From: Acidobacteriota bacterium
GTDB lineage: Bacteria; Acidobacteriota; Blastocatellia; Pyrinomonadales; Pyrinomonadaceae
Assembly (NCBI GenBank): GCA_003222935.1
Contig: QHXL01000047.1
Location: 2,921-10,082 of the forward strand
DNA: 7,162 bases
Direction: 5' to 3'
Part shown: positions 1-5,713 of the stretch, in pieces
Layout: every line of letters begins with the position of its first letter
How positions within the stretch are numbered: the stretch's first letter is position 1
Program-made: the position numbers and the translations under genes
Notes under the pieces: generated by a model
What the model was told of the DNA's origin: nothing
What the model saw: only the letters and a program-made list of their open reading frames with translations
Databases searched by the model: none

Positions 1-1027
1 GATGCTGACCGGCAAGTTCCTGAATGAGTCTGTTTGGAACCTGAAAGTTAGAACCTCCAAAAGTAAAAACGCCACGGAGTGTATTGTTAGTGTCAAACTG
101 ATAATCGAGACGGAAGAACCCCTTGCCGCTGCGACCGAAGTTATGAAAGTTTTCGATGACCGGAGGATCGAGATAACGTTGCGAAGTACTCGCGGAGAGA
201 TTAGTAAGGAAACCGAATTTTTGAGTGTGAGTAGCAAAGTCGGCGGAGACTTCACCTGTCGAAAAGCTTCCACCTGAGAATGAGACGCCGCCTTGCGTTG
301 GTCCTTCCAGTCCTGAACGAGTATTGACGTTGATCACGCCGCCCAGTTTGTCACCAAACTCTGCTGGTATTCCTCCAGTTAGGACTTCTACCGTGCGAAG
401 CGTCCGCGCATCCAGGCTGGTCGAGAAGATTGCTGAAAGATTATCCGTGATCGGCACCCCATCGATTACATATTGTACCTGCGACTCCGATCCGCGCGGG
501 TGCATTCGGCCGTTGTCGTCCGTAACGAATCCAGGAGTCGAGGCGACCATCGATTCGATTCCGCGAGAAGGGGAGGCGCCGACTGGTCTTTCAAGAATCG
601 TTTGGTCTAAGTCTGTGTCCGACGCAGTACGATCAGTCTCAAGCATCGCACCGCTAGCCGTACTTACCGTAACCGCGGCGGTTGCTTCTTCCAGTGACAC
701 TGAAAGTTCGAGATTAAGCGGGATGGTCGTTTCGAGATCAACGGATTCTTCGTCAGGATGAAAGCCACTCGCTTCCACCCGAACCTTGTAAGTATTGAAG
801 GGAACGTTAACCAGCTTGAACAAACCCTGGGCGTCAGTCTGAGTGGTCTGGTTATAGCCGGTTACCGGTTGAGTGATCGTAATCTTTGCGTTAGGGACAA
901 GTGCCCCTGTCGGATCCTTAACAACACCTTGAACGCTGCCGATCCTTGCTTGGCCCAGGATCATTGTTACAGCTAATAACATCAAGCCGCTGAATACCGC
1001 GGCTCTAAATATTCCTCTAAATAACAT
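1..1027 (-). CDS. TonB-dependent receptor with carboxypeptidase-regulatory-like N-terminal domain (3' end outside window)
   Basis: Outer-membrane receptor expected to import a large substrate using TonB energy; the substrate cannot be read from this part. 342 codons are visible, open to the window edge, so the beta-barrel is mostly missing. Residues 1-26 are a signal peptide (hydrophobic core near 11-24, likely cleavage after GQA). Residues about 29-110 match a carboxypeptidase-regulatory-like beta-sandwich (GVVKDPTGALVPNAKI, then TDAQGLFKLVNVPFNTYKV). Residues about 140-240 are the plug, with YVIDGVPI at 186-193 and VEVLTGGIPAEFGDKLGGVI at 213-232. The barrel begins near 245. The ATG at 1027 is supported by AGGAGA eight bases upstream. 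It lies downstream of a DUF2946-like gene on the same strand. This architecture is common in Acidobacteriota and Bacteroidota. The family call is firm; an exact name is not possible. Confidence 0.95.
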   Translation of the reverse strand, partial: MLFRGIFRAAVFSGLMLLAVTMILGQARIGSVQGVVKDPTGALVPNAKITITQPVTGYNQTTQTDAQGLFKLVNVPFNTYKVRVEASGFHPDEESVDLETTIPLNLELSVSLEEATAAVTVSTASGAMLETDRTASDTDLDQTILERPVGASPSRGIESMVASTPGFVTDDNGRMHPRGSESQVQYVIDGVPITDNLSAIFSTSLDARTLRTVEVLTGGIPAEFGDKLGGVINVNTRSGLEGPTQGGVSFSGGSFSTGEVSADFATHTQKFGFLTNLSASTSQRYLDPPVIENFHNFGRSGKGFFRLDYQFDTNNTLRGVFTFGGSNFQVPNRLIQELAGQH

Positions 1028-1035
1028 TGCAAAAG

Positions 1036-1041
1036 TCTCCT
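1036..1041 (-). promoter_or_regulatory. Ribosome binding site of the TonB-dependent receptor
   Basis: AGGAGA on the minus strand, eight bases before the ATG at 1027. It fixes the receptor start and is the strongest Shine-Dalgarno on this strand. Confidence 0.8.
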
Positions 1042-1059
1042 AGAAAATTGCCTGGAGCT

Positions 1060-1163
1060 TATGCGGACCTTGCAGAATTAGTCTTCTCCTGAATAGAGAA
1101 TGTTTGCCGATCCGCATAGAACTTTCGCCTCGTGGAGTGCCACAAAGGAAAGCGGGCGGTTCT
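1060..1163 (-). promoter_or_regulatory. Candidate structured RNA leader of the receptor gene
   Basis: The gap between the DUF2946-like stop and the receptor start can fold, on the minus strand, into two consecutive domains. Domain 1: AGAAC (1163-1159) pairs with GTTCT (1122-1118), CGCC (1158-1155) with GGCG (1129-1126) across an AAA bulge, capped by TGTGG/CCACG (1144-1140 with 1135-1131) around a CACT loop. Domain 2: TATGCGGA (1118-1111) pairs with TCCGCATA (1067-1060) and encloses TTCTC/GAGAA (1100-1096 with 1088-1084). The first stem begins inside the stop codon of the upstream gene. I do not recognise a known riboswitch. It could be a cis-regulatory element, a processing site between the two cistrons, or chance pairing. 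Confidence 0.35.
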
Positions 1164-1533
1164 AGTTGACTTGAGGTGGTGCGCGGCCTGACTGAGGAGT
1201 ATTAATTCGGGATTGGATCGACAATGGATCCAAACTGCGTACGATAAGAGAAATGCCTGACGCAGTTGCGTTAGGTCGTACCGATACTAAGCTGGCGGAA
1301 AAGTTCTGATGGAGCTGGCAAATGAGACAGTCGTTGCAACCTGTCTTAGTGCCGGCGGTGCTTTCTGTAGTATTTGTTCCCGAAACGGCCGCCGCACCAT
1401 TGCTTGGAATGAAGACTCGTCCATGCTTGTGCGCGGCTTCGACCGTGGTTCCATACAGAATAAAGAGTGTCAACAACAAACCAACGGTCCGGGATATCGA
1501 CGCGGTTTTGTTGTTGAAGGTACTGGAACGCAT
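1162..1533 (-). CDS. Small secreted DUF2946-like protein with Cys/His metal-binding-like motif
   Basis: A 123-residue exported protein. Residues about 12-34 form a signal peptide (basic N-terminus, core GLLLTLFILYG, cleavage near VEAA). The mature part opens with HKH (35-37) and carries C66-x2-C69-x2-C72-x2-H75. It ends in a GRAPPQ stretch resembling the RGPP-like tail of DUF2946 proteins, which as I recall are often found near copper-related genes and TonB-dependent receptors. It precedes the receptor on the same strand by 134 bases, so the pair is probably co-transcribed. Inference: a periplasmic metal-binding accessory to uptake, possibly for copper. No clear Shine-Dalgarno precedes the ATG, but the signal peptide fits this start. 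The DUF2946 link rests on motif memory only; no function is proven. Confidence 0.75.
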   Translation of the reverse strand: MRSSTFNNKTASISRTVGLLLTLFILYGTTVEAAHKHGRVFIPSNGAAAVSGTNTTESTAGTKTGCNDCLICQLHQNFSASLVSVRPNATASGISLIVRSLDPLSIQSRINTPQSGRAPPQVN

Positions 1534-1570
1534 GCTGGTCGCTGTCAGAATTGATGTGTTAGAGTCCGAA

Positions 1571-1585
1571 GGGTGTCAAACACCC
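1571..1585. promoter_or_regulatory. Inverted repeat in the divergent gap; candidate operator / -35 region
   Basis: GGGTGT-CAA-ACACCC is a perfect six-base inverted repeat with a three-base spacer. Read on the minus strand it contains TTGACA (1579-1574), a consensus -35. The best -10 at a normal distance is weak (CATCAA at 1556-1551), and a start there would leave a leader of about ten bases before the DUF2946-like ATG, which fits its lack of a ribosome binding site. A regulator bound here would block that promoter. No convincing plus-strand promoter for the peptidase operon is visible in the same gap. Confidence 0.35.
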
Positions 1586-1657
1586 GCATTGTAACGATAG
1601 GCTGACGAAAAGCGCAATTCGGCGAGGCCCAGATAGTCTCTCCAGCCAGCTCAATTG

Positions 1658-3109
1658 ATGCCGCACAACATAAACCAGTTGCAGATTGTTGCTCTGAAAC
1701 TGTTTGTCTTAATCGTCGTCTCCATGGGACTTCGCTCCATCGTCGAGGCCGCTCAAACTCAACAACAAGTAAAGATTTCAGTGTCGACTCAATCGGTAAT
1801 TCAGGTCGAGATTGACTCATTGAACGACAGTCGAACCTGGTCCTTTCGGAATGCTTACGCAGGGGCTTTAGGTCTAGGCGATCGAATTCAGAAGTTTCAG
1901 GCTTTGGGGACCTCCGGACAGACGGTCGATGTTCGGAAGATTGCTTCGGGTGAGTATCGAGCTGACGAGGCGTCGAAGCGTATTACGTATCTGGTAAATC
2001 TTTCTGAAGTTAGCCCTGGCAATCTTCCGCATATCTCGTGGAGCGCTAACGACCATGGCGTTTTAATGCTTGCAGATCTGCTTCCGGAGTTTCCTGAACA
2101 TGATCGCAGATTATCAATTCGGTTTCAGCTGCCTTCACAGTGGCTGGCTTTCTCGGCGACGAAGGTCGATACCGATGGGAGTTACATTGTGGAGGATGCC
2201 GACGATGAAGTTTTCTTCGTAGGCCGTGATTTACGTAATCGGTCGGTTATGGTTCGCGGCATCGAGTTACAGTTTGTTTCGTCTGGTGATTGGGCTTTCT
2301 CCGAGAAGGACGCTTTAAAGTCAGCAAGCAAGGTACTCGAAAAATACTTTGAGCTAACTCATTTCAAGTTGACCAAACGGGCGGCAGTTTTTCTTGCGCC
2401 ACTTCAGACACCGTCTGGAAGTACTCAGTGGAAGGCCGACACCCGTGGTTCGACCGTCGCATTGGTAATGAACCCGCGGGCGGACATTAAGTACTGGCTA
2501 GGGCAGCTGAGTGTGATCCTCACTCATGAACTGTTACACCTCTGGGTGCCTAATTCACTAAAGCTCAAGGGAAACTACGACTGGTTTTTTGAAGGCTTTA
2601 CTTTGTACGTTGCCTTACAAACAGCCCTAAGCTTGAAGCTGATTAGGTTCCAGGAGTTTCTCGATACGCTGGCTCGCGTCTACGATTCGTATCTTTCATA
2701 CGAGGACAATCAAAACCTTATCGAAGCTTCAGAGTCTCGCTGGACAAGTCGCGCGCCCGTTGTTTACGACAGAGGGATGCTGACAGCATTCCTTTACGAC
2801 TTGACGCTGCGAAAGGCCACGAACTCCAGGGAAAGGTTACTTGATCAGTATCGTCTGTTGTTCGATCGGTTCAGTGCTGAGACCGGAGATGGAAATGACG
2901 TTATAATCAAATTGCTGACGTCGTCAGCTGCAACACGGGAGTTCTCGAAATCCTACGTTGAAAATCGTAACCGCCTGGAACTTGAAAGCATCATGGCTTT
3001 GTTTGGTTTCGAATTAAGTACAGGTGGGACACGTTCACAATTGAAAGTCCACACCGGCCTAACGGATGAACAAAATAGGCTGTTGAAGTCGCTCGGGTAT
3101 CGTAAATGA
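1658..3109 (+). CDS. Secreted M61-like zinc metallopeptidase (gluzincin), no PDZ domain seen
   Basis: Predicted exported zinc peptidase of 483 residues. Residues 1-32 are a signal peptide (core IVALKLFVLIVVSMGL, cleavage near VEA). Residues about 35-205 look like an N-terminal beta-rich domain. The catalytic domain holds HELLH at 290-294 (two zinc ligands and the general base) and WFFEGFTLY with E312, 18 residues after the second His, as third ligand. VYDRGMLTAFLYDL (Y370) matches the helix carrying the conserved Tyr in M61 and M1 enzymes. This resembles glycyl aminopeptidase M61, but no C-terminal PDZ domain is evident and the protein is shorter than usual for that family. A TTG at 1655 could also be the start; the ATG is preferred because neither has a good ribosome binding site. 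First gene of a four-gene run. Substrate unknown. Confidence 0.85.
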   Translation: MPHNINQLQIVALKLFVLIVVSMGLRSIVEAAQTQQQVKISVSTQSVIQVEIDSLNDSRTWSFRNAYAGALGLGDRIQKFQALGTSGQTVDVRKIASGEYRADEASKRITYLVNLSEVSPGNLPHISWSANDHGVLMLADLLPEFPEHDRRLSIRFQLPSQWLAFSATKVDTDGSYIVEDADDEVFFVGRDLRNRSVMVRGIELQFVSSGDWAFSEKDALKSASKVLEKYFELTHFKLTKRAAVFLAPLQTPSGSTQWKADTRGSTVALVMNPRADIKYWLGQLSVILTHELLHLWVPNSLKLKGNYDWFFEGFTLYVALQTALSLKLIRFQEFLDTLARVYDSYLSYEDNQNLIEASESRWTSRAPVVYDRGMLTAFLYDLTLRKATNSRERLLDQYRLLFDRFSAETGDGNDVIIKLLTSSAATREFSKSYVENRNRLELESIMALFGFELSTGGTRSQLKVHTGLTDEQNRLLKSLGYRK

Positions 3110-3117
3110 GTTTTGAA

Positions 3118-3124
3118 TGAGGAG
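3118..3124 (+). promoter_or_regulatory. Ribosome binding site deciding the lipoprotein start
   Basis: TGAGGAG lies five bases before the ATG at 3130. An in-frame GTG at 3124 overlaps the site itself and so cannot be the start served by it. The ATG also gives a compact lipoprotein signal peptide. Confidence 0.7.
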
Positions 3125-3129
3125 TGCGA

Positions 3130-4257
3130 ATGCGTTGGCTTAAGACCTTTTTGTTATTGATCATTCCCCTGGCTTTGTTGGGTTGTAACACGCTCGCTCA
3201 ACGAAGCAGTACCGGTGTCGTGGTAGCACGTCGTGCCCAAATTAGAAGCTCAACGGCTGTAGTCGCCGCTGATTTGTTACAGGTCAATCGAGGCGATCAA
3301 GTAGATATTCTCGACTCTATTGATGTTCCAGACCCAAACGACAACACCCGTAAGGAGCGTTGGCTTCGCGTCCGAGCTCACGACGAGGATGCGACTGAGG
3401 GTTGGATCGAGTCGCGAAACGTAATGCCTCAGGACGTGATGGAGGCCTCAAAGAAACTGGGTTCAGAAGACGAGGGTGTTCCCCCCCAGGCTAGTGGACA
3501 ATTACGCGCCAGTTCGAATCTCAGGTTGACTCCGGATCGAAGTGGTAACGAGAACATTATGATGAGGCTCGACAGTGGATCTAGCTTCGATATCGTTAGT
3601 TGGAAGCGTGTTCCCAAGCCAACGTCATCCGAGTCGATTGAGAGTGACATTGCGCCCAAAGCGGGAAGTGCTCAGCAAGGTAGCACCAAGTCGAACCGGC
3701 AGAACGAAGAGAACAAGGAACCCGAAGAGACAAATGAGCTCTGGTATAAGGTTCGTTTGCCCGCAGTCACATCACCGGCGCCTGCGGGCTGGATTTACGG
3801 CAAACAGGTAGAGTTGGCAGTTCCGAGTGACATTATCTTTTATCGAACTGGGCGGGAGTTTGTTGCCTGGCAGCGTCTCGACGGGGAGTCTAAAGAAGCG
3901 AGTTCGACCGGCGATAAGGATGCTGGACGCGAAGCAAAACCTGGAAGTTGGCTGATTCTGGAAAAGAGTAGTTCTAACCAGCCACACACTCTGGAGGAGC
4001 CTGACTTCGATCGAATTTATGTCCTGGGTTACGACAAGCGTAATCAGGAGCACTACACTGCATATCGGAGCCCCGATCTGAAAGGCTATCTCCCGGCGAA
4101 AGTTGAAGGGCAAGGAGATAGCAAGACGTTTACGCTTCGACTTCTTGAAGAAGGCGGCGGCCCAAAAGACGTTCAATACAGTCTCTACAAAGACGCCCGC
4201 GGTGTGTTGAAAATCACAGCGCCGAACCTCCCGCCAAGAGAAAAGCGTAAGAAATAG
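3130..4257 (+). CDS. Lipoprotein with two bacterial SH3-like domains
   Basis: A 375-residue envelope lipoprotein. The signal peptide ends in lipobox LLGC with C19 as the lipidated residue, followed by N20. Two SH3b-like domains can be read: residues about 28-98 (VVARRAQIRS to GWIESRNVM) and about 122-231 (GQLRASSNLRLTPD to GWIYGKQVEL). Both close with a GWI turn. The second is interrupted at about 161-203 by a Ser/Gln/Glu-rich low-complexity insert. The C-terminal part (about 235-375) is a beta-rich region I do not recognise, ending in a basic tail. Such domains commonly bind peptidoglycan or peptides. It starts 20 bases after the peptidase stop and both are exported, so they may work together at the envelope. 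The lipoprotein call is firm, the SH3 call good, the precise role unknown. Confidence 0.85.
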   Translation: MRWLKTFLLLIIPLALLGCNTLAQRSSTGVVVARRAQIRSSTAVVAADLLQVNRGDQVDILDSIDVPDPNDNTRKERWLRVRAHDEDATEGWIESRNVMPQDVMEASKKLGSEDEGVPPQASGQLRASSNLRLTPDRSGNENIMMRLDSGSSFDIVSWKRVPKPTSSESIESDIAPKAGSAQQGSTKSNRQNEENKEPEETNELWYKVRLPAVTSPAPAGWIYGKQVELAVPSDIIFYRTGREFVAWQRLDGESKEASSTGDKDAGREAKPGSWLILEKSSSNQPHTLEEPDFDRIYVLGYDKRNQEHYTAYRSPDLKGYLPAKVEGQGDSKTFTLRLLEEGGGPKDVQYSLYKDARGVLKITAPNLPPREKRKK

Positions 4258-4267
4258 AAGTTCGTAT

Positions 4268-4852
4268 ATGTCACGACCACTCGTAGTCGGTGTTGGCGGT
4301 TTTACTTCAAATGTGGGTAAGACGACTTTGATGTGCGAACTGCTGCGCGCCTTTCCCGGTTGGGAAGCAATCAAAACCACTCGAGGCCACTATCGTTCTT
4401 GCGGCAAAGATCCCCACGCATGTTGTGTCAGTCATTTACTCTCCGAAGAGCCGATGATTCGCTCCGGACGTGAAGCGACGTACGAGGCTGGGAAAGACAC
4501 TGGCCGTTACTGGGATGCTGGTGCTGCCAATGTTCATTGGCTGATTGCGACTGACGATCAGATCGAAAAGGGAATTAATGAAGCGCTATCGCACGTCGCT
4601 TCGAAGGGTGTCTTTATTGAAGGCAATAGTTTTTCCCAGTTTGTTCGACCTGATTATTTTGTGATGGTTCGACGAAGTGGTTTGGACCAGATCAAGAAGT
4701 CGGCCAAGGCGGTTTTACCACGAGCTTCGGCCGTATACGTCTCCGACGACAACTCAAATCTCGGGACTTCGGATTACGCGAGAGTGTTTAGTGCATCAAG
4801 CCTGCCTCTTTTATTTTCCGATCTACGGAATATCACGACTAACATAACCTGA
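4268..4852 (+). CDS. MobB-like P-loop NTPase with Cys-rich segment
   Basis: A 194-residue cytosolic nucleotide-binding protein. The P-loop is GFTSNVGKT (11-19), with five rather than four residues between the Gly and GKT, recalling SIMIBI ATPases such as BioD. Two later motifs match MobB, the GTP-binding partner in molybdopterin-guanine dinucleotide synthesis: AGKDTGRYWDAGAANV (74-89) resembles MobB's GKDS-x-RhrxAGA, and VFIEGNSF (115-122) resembles its VEG motif. The stretch where MobB has a His-rich motif instead carries C45, H50, C52 and C53, a possible metal site. It follows the lipoprotein gene by 10 bases and precedes an FmdE-domain gene by 8, so translational coupling is likely. Inference: a MobB-related NTPase acting in metal-cofactor maturation with the FmdE protein. 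Confident on P-loop and MobB relationship, not on the reaction. Confidence 0.8.
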   Translation: MSRPLVVGVGGFTSNVGKTTLMCELLRAFPGWEAIKTTRGHYRSCGKDPHACCVSHLLSEEPMIRSGREATYEAGKDTGRYWDAGAANVHWLIATDDQIEKGINEALSHVASKGVFIEGNSFSQFVRPDYFVMVRRSGLDQIKKSAKAVLPRASAVYVSDDNSNLGTSDYARVFSASSLPLLFSDLRNITTNIT

Positions 4853-4860
4853 TTGAAGCA

Positions 4861-5448
4861 ATGGAATCGTTGGAGCAACATCTGGAGCAATGCAAGCAGT
4901 TGCATGGACACATGTGTGCGGGCCAGTTGTTGGGTGCGCGTATGGCGATGCTTGGGTGCCAATTGATCGGGATCGACGACCCGCGTGGGGTAGATCGCAG
5001 GAAGTTGATTGTGTGGGTGGAGATCGATCGTTGTATGGCTGATGCTGTAAGCGCTGTGACGGGAGCTCGCTTAGGTAAGCGTAGTTTAAAGTTTGTCGAT
5101 TATGGAAAAGTGGCAGCCACGTTTCTAAATACTGAAACATCCAGTGCTGTTCGAGTCGTTGCTCTCGAAAGTTCCAGGTTACTTGCTGACCAACGTTTTC
5201 CGGAGATTGCTGAGAAACGCGAAAGACAGTTTCGTTTCTACTCTGAAGCCTCAAACGAAGATCTTTTCAAAGTCGAGTCTGTTTTCCTTCAGCTTAAGAA
5301 CACTGATCGCCCAGGCAGTCCGCTTTCCAGAGTGATGTGTGCGATGTGTGGTGAAGGAATAAATGACGGCCGAGAAGTGATTGCTAGTGATGGTAGCAAG
5401 CAATGTAAGGCGTGTGCTCAGGGTTCTTATTACTCGTCGATTAACTAA
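4861..5448 (+). CDS. FmdE-domain protein with C-terminal four-cysteine zinc knuckle
   Basis: A 195-residue cytosolic protein of the FmdE family, named after subunit E of formylmethanofuran dehydrogenase. Signature elements are HGHMCAGQ (15-22; family form HGH-x-CPG, here with Ala for Pro), VWVEIDRCMADAVSAVTGAR (51-70) with C58 and D61, LGKRSLKFVDYGKVAATF (71-88) and SSAVRV (94-99). After a charged helical stretch (about 105-150) comes a zinc-knuckle-like end with C160-x2-C163 and C182-x2-C185. H15/H17, C19 and C58 are the likely metal ligands. Bacteria without methanofuran carry stand-alone members of unclear role, so the methanogenesis name is probably misleading. Pairing with the MobB-like NTPase 8 bases upstream points to molybdenum/tungsten cofactor handling, which is inference. 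Last gene of the operon; a weak GAAG precedes the ATG. Confidence 0.88.
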   Translation: MESLEQHLEQCKQLHGHMCAGQLLGARMAMLGCQLIGIDDPRGVDRRKLIVWVEIDRCMADAVSAVTGARLGKRSLKFVDYGKVAATFLNTETSSAVRVVALESSRLLADQRFPEIAEKRERQFRFYSEASNEDLFKVESVFLQLKNTDRPGSPLSRVMCAMCGEGINDGREVIASDGSKQCKACAQGSYYSSIN

Positions 5449-5542
5449 GCAACCTGAAGCTTAAGGTCGCATCTAAATCCTCGCTTTTGGAGTGACGTTG
5501 CCGCGAGACAATAAGAAATCTCGATTAGTTTGCTCTAGGGTG
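5449..5542. other. Intergenic stretch after the operon, no gene
   Basis: No coding signal seen. An imperfect palindrome (ACCTGAAGCTTAAGGT, 5452-5467) and a weak hairpin CGAGA/TCTCG (5504-5508 with 5519-5523) are present. Neither is followed by a real T-tract, so no clear terminator of the FmdE operon can be named. The AT-rich bases from about 5509 to 5532 could act as an UP element for the promoter that follows. Confidence 0.4.
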
Positions 5543-5570
5543 TTGACAATCAGGATTTTGTACCTATAAT
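5543..5570 (+). promoter_or_regulatory. Consensus sigma70 promoter (P1)
   Basis: TTGACA (5543-5548), a 16-base spacer and TATAAT (5565-5570): both hexamers are perfect. The discriminator begins GCGC, as in growth-rate and stringently controlled stable-RNA promoters. The start is expected near 5577. It lies about 380 bases before 16S and drives either the rRNA operon or the short unit that ends at the terminator at 5674. Confidence 0.88.
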
Positions 5571-5576
5571 GCGCAT

Positions 5577-5674
5577 TCCTCTTTTGTAAGGGGATGTCGG
5601 GGAACTAAACGTAAGGCGACTTCAGGTCAGTGCCGCTTTCCTCCGAAGTTCTACGGAAACGCGGTGCTTTTTTT
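5577..5674 (+). ncRNA. Candidate ~98-nt small RNA or rRNA-leader attenuator
   Basis: The stretch is bounded by the predicted start of the consensus promoter and by a strong intrinsic terminator, so it should be made as a discrete short transcript. It can fold into a 5' hairpin (TCCTCTT 5577-5583 with AAGGGGA 5588-5594, loop TTGT), a second stem GTCG/CGAC (5596-5599 with 5617-5620), and the terminator hairpin. An alternative stem, GGC-ACT/AGT-GCC (5615-5621 with 5629-5634, one bulged G), would compete with the terminator's 5' arm. It contains only a four-codon ORF (ATG TCG GGG AAC TAA from 5594). It lacks the SRP RNA signature and is too short for 6S RNA. I do not recognise the family. Confidence 0.5.
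5630..5674 (+). terminator. Strong intrinsic terminator between P1 and 16S rRNA
   Basis: Stem GTGCCGC (5630-5636) with GCGGTGC (5661-5667), including two GU pairs, continued by TTTCC (5637-5641) with GGAAA (5655-5659) across one bulged C at 5660. The loop has 13 bases. The stem is followed directly by seven T (5668-5674). Position and strength imply that transcripts from P1 end here unless antitermination or an alternative fold intervenes. Confidence 0.8.
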
Positions 5675-5713
5675 GTCTCCGGAAATAAATAACCGGAAAG
5701 AAGTTAGGGTCGC

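Noticed and set aside
2..976. Plus-strand open frames of 72-145 codons at 2-277, 324-761 and 758-976
   Set aside because: They lie opposite the TonB-dependent receptor, whose minus-strand frame is open throughout and has clear domain motifs.
1028..1161. Cobalamin or c-di-GMP riboswitch upstream of the receptor
   Set aside because: A GGCAAAC stretch recalls GEMM RNAs, but the rest of their consensus is absent, and no B12-box is present.
1309..1820. Open frames on both strands around the DUF2946-like gene (81-91 codons)
   Set aside because: They overlap the DUF2946-like gene or the peptidase signal-peptide region and show no family motif or ribosome binding site.
3480..3487. Run of seven C in the lipoprotein gene as a phase-variation tract or frameshift
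   Set aside because: The reading frame is intact across it and the second SH3-like domain continues normally; a single short tract is weak evidence.
3772..4380. 202-codon minus-strand frame
   Set aside because: It is antisense to the 3' end of the lipoprotein gene and the start of the MobB-like gene, both strongly supported; the product is low-complexity and unrecognised.
4774..5254. Minus-strand frames of 62 and 143 codons opposite the FmdE gene
   Set aside because: The translations are rich in His/Arg/Gln/Pro without domain features, typical of an antisense shadow of a well-supported gene.
5452..5467. Imperfect palindrome ACCTGAAGCTTAAGGT after the FmdE gene as terminator or operator
   Set aside because: It has no T-tract, a central mismatch pair and no promoter nearby; too weak to call.
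5621..5631. CAGGTCAG motif suggesting a signal recognition particle RNA
   Set aside because: The required GGAA tetraloop and AGCA asymmetric bulge are missing and the fold does not match 4.5S RNA.
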